This document shows, one piece after another, positions 63,007-64,000 of a stretch of DNA of 64,000 bases (position 1 is its first letter; the number at the start of each line of letters is the position of its first letter). This DNA comes from Candidatus Eiseniibacteriota bacterium (GTDB lineage: Bacteria > Eisenbacteria > RBG-16-71-46 > JAFGJU01). The stretch covers positions 2,338,395 through 2,402,394 of the forward strand of contig CP070702.1 in NCBI GenBank assembly GCA_020349905.1, read 5' to 3'. Position numbers and translations under genes: made by a program. Below the pieces are notes generated by a model. It did not search any database and was not told the origin of the DNA. It saw only the letters and a program-made list of their open reading frames with translations.

Positions 63007-63009
63007 TAG
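62983..63009 (+). repeat. operator-like inverted repeat in the promoter of the cobalamin operon
   Basis: Perfect 7-bp arms CTAAGCG and CGCTTAG separated by 13 bases. One arm abuts the -35 box and the other overlaps the -10 box. This is the position of a repressor site. The arms could also fold into an RNA hairpin, but they lie largely upstream of the expected transcription start. Confidence 0.45.
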
Positions 63010-63063
63010 CTGTTTTGCGTGGCGCGACATGCTCTTCCTCGAGCTTCGACGAGCCGGAGACAC

Positions 63064-63597
63064 ATGACCAGGAAACGGCTGGAAAGAGGAACCGTGCACC
63101 TCTTCACGGGCAACGGTAAGGGAAAGACTACCGCTGCCCTGGGAGCGGGCCTCAGAGCGGCAGGGCACGGATATCGCGTCCTAATGGTGCAGTTCATGAA
63201 AGGCCGGCGCTACGGGGAACTTGCGGCGGTCAAACACGTGGCCGGTTTCGAAATAGCCCAGTACGGCCTGGACAGCTTTGTTGAGAAGGGGCGGCCTTCC
63301 CCCGAAGACCTCAGGTTGGCCCGCGAAGGTTTCCAGAAGGCCTTCGAAGCCGTAAGTTCGGGCCAGTACGACGTCGTCATCCTTGACGAGGTGAACGTGG
63401 CCGTTGACTACGGATTGCTCGGCCTGGATGAAGTCCTGAAGCTCGTGCGCACGAAGCCTCAGAACCTGGAGCTGATACTGACCGGCAGGTACGCTCATCA
63501 GAAGCTCATCGATTCCGCCGATACCGTGACGGAGATGGTCGAAGTGAAGCATCATCACGGTGCCGGGGTCGAAGCCAGGGAAGGCATCGAGTACTGA
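63064..63597 (+). CDS. cobO: cob(I)yrinic acid a,c-diamide adenosyltransferase (CobO/BtuR type)
   Basis: 177 residues from ATG 63064, behind GGAG; the frame is open from 63019 but without a ribosome site. The family P-loop is FTGNGKGKTTAALG near residue 14, followed by VQFMKG, YDVVILDEVNVAVDYGL and ILTGRYA. It attaches the 5'-deoxyadenosyl group of ATP to reduced corrinoids to make adenosylcobalamin. The downstream meaB gene is associated with methylmalonyl-CoA mutase, which needs this coenzyme, so both probably belong to one operon that continues outside the window. Confidence 0.93.
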   Translation: MTRKRLERGTVHLFTGNGKGKTTAALGAGLRAAGHGYRVLMVQFMKGRRYGELAAVKHVAGFEIAQYGLDSFVEKGRPSPEDLRLAREGFQKAFEAVSSGQYDVVILDEVNVAVDYGLLGLDEVLKLVRTKPQNLELILTGRYAHQKLIDSADTVTEMVEVKHHHGAGVEAREGIEY

Positions 63598-63707
63598 ACG
63601 CAGACGCGGGGCGCAAGCATGCTGTGCCCTGCGAGCAGTCACGTATCGCCCCAAAGTGAGGTCGCCGATACTGGCAGCGCGCACAGCCAGGACGCGGGAT
63701 AATCGCG

Positions 63708-64000
63708 GTGGAAGAACGGACGAAAGAGCTTCTCAGAAGGTTTGCAAACGCGGACAGGGTGGCACTCTCCCGGATACTCAGCATGGTCGAGAACGGGCAC
63801 CCTGATTCGCCGATGATCCTTGACAATCTCTACCCTCGCACAGGGAAAGCGCTGCGGGTCGGACTCACGGGCCCGCCCGGAGCCGGAAAGAGCACGCTCG
63901 CTGAGAAACTGGCCTCCGAGATGCGTAAGCGCTCTTTCAAGGTGGGCATAGTGGCAGTTGACCCCACGAGCCCCTTCTCAGGGGGGGCTCTTCTGGGCGA
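63708..64000 (+). CDS. meaB: MeaB/ArgK family GTPase (3' end outside window)
   Basis: The first about 97 codons are visible, from GTG 63708; the frame is open at the window edge. The P-loop GPPGAGKST and the preceding GKALRVGLT, followed by KVGIVAVDPTSPFSGGALLG, are the diagnostic MeaB motif order. MeaB loads adenosylcobalamin into methylmalonyl-CoA mutase and protects it, using GTP. It stands 110 bases after cobO. A methylmalonyl-CoA mutase gene is expected next to it but cannot be seen. Confidence 0.93.
   Translation, partial: MEERTKELLRRFANADRVALSRILSMVENGHPDSPMILDNLYPRTGKALRVGLTGPPGAGKSTLAEKLASEMRKRSFKVGIVAVDPTSPFSGGALLG

Larger units (their letters stand above)
62769..63063 (+). other. 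295-base intergenic region between citrate synthase and the adenosyltransferase
   Basis: It holds a terminator-like hairpin, a promoter and a palindrome (separate entries). I looked for a cobalamin riboswitch upstream of the adenosyltransferase and did not see a recognisable B12 box. Confidence 0.5.

Noticed and set aside
62829-63063. Cobalamin riboswitch upstream of the adenosyltransferase
   Set aside because: I could not find a B12-box-like core or the expected paired elements. The region is better explained by a promoter with a palindrome. A covariance search would settle it.

Overview
The window reads as a chromosomal segment of an uncultured, GC-rich, Gram-negative-type heterotroph. Four secreted proteins (ending at 31892, 41264, 47054 and 50058) carry the C-terminal FlgD/Ig-like sorting domain seen in the Fibrobacteres-Chlorobi-Bacteroidetes superphylum and related candidate phyla such as Eisenbacteria, Latescibacteria and Krumholzibacteria. 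The lipobox lipoproteins, a Tat substrate, the long mitochondrial-like citrate synthase and the class I GlnRS fit that placement. A firm taxonomic call needs a database search. Coding density is high and nearly all genes are on the plus strand. I see no rRNA, tRNA, CRISPR array, phage or insertion sequence.

Region 1 (1-28521) is a long plus-strand run of metabolic and exported enzymes. In order: the end of a beta-rich protein, a SAM methyltransferase, an alpha/beta hydrolase, an M24-fold protein with altered metal ligands, a double GNAT, a secreted unknown, a Tat-exported aldo/keto reductase with two 4Fe-4S motifs, glnS, a threonine/serine dehydratase and a prolyl oligopeptidase. Then come a GIY-YIG-like protein, an M3 peptidase lipoprotein, a THEP1 NTPase, a beta-lactamase-fold serine hydrolase, a small membrane protein, a secreted beta-propeller, an aminotransferase, an aromatic-amino-acid-type decarboxylase, a PAT-type acetyltransferase, a GH97 alpha-glucosidase, a GNAT/YoaP-like protein, an FMN reductase, and a DUF6599-DPP-IV fusion.

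Region 2 (28522-41264) is an extracellular alpha-glucan locus. Two secreted proteins with starch-binding-like domains are followed by a convergent GH13 neopullulanase-type enzyme, a divergent UPF0182 membrane protein and a 1237-residue GH57 enzyme with a sorting domain. Sigma70-like promoters and strong hairpins frame the units.

Region 3 (41265-50058) holds butyrate kinase (minus), a membrane GAF-SpoIIE phosphatase, a secreted repeat propeller and an M6 metalloprotease, the last two both with sorting domains.

Region 4 (50059-57993) is a maintenance and repair block: DUF116, Nfu-type Fe-S scaffold, thiamine-binding protein, a lipoprotein-like protein-L-isoaspartate methyltransferase, RtcB RNA ligase, a possibly frameshifted small gene, archease, NAD-dependent DNA ligase and an M50 site-2 protease with CBS domains.

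Region 5 (57994-64000) has a CaCA-type exchanger, a secreted C69 dipeptidase (minus), citrate synthase, then a cobalamin adenosyltransferase followed by the start of meaB. That pair implies adenosylcobalamin-dependent methylmalonyl-CoA mutase metabolism.

The gene set describes an organism that degrades protein and starch outside the cytoplasm (S9A, S9B, M3, M6 and C69 peptidases; GH13, GH57, GH97). It probably catabolises the amino acids by PLP enzymes and makes acyl-CoA/butyryl-phosphate and methylmalonyl-CoA intermediates. The best candidates for novelty are the DUF6599-DPP-IV fusion, the metal-ligand-poor M24 protein, the exported PIMT, the cryptic gene between rtcB and archease, and several unusual translation-initiation arrangements.
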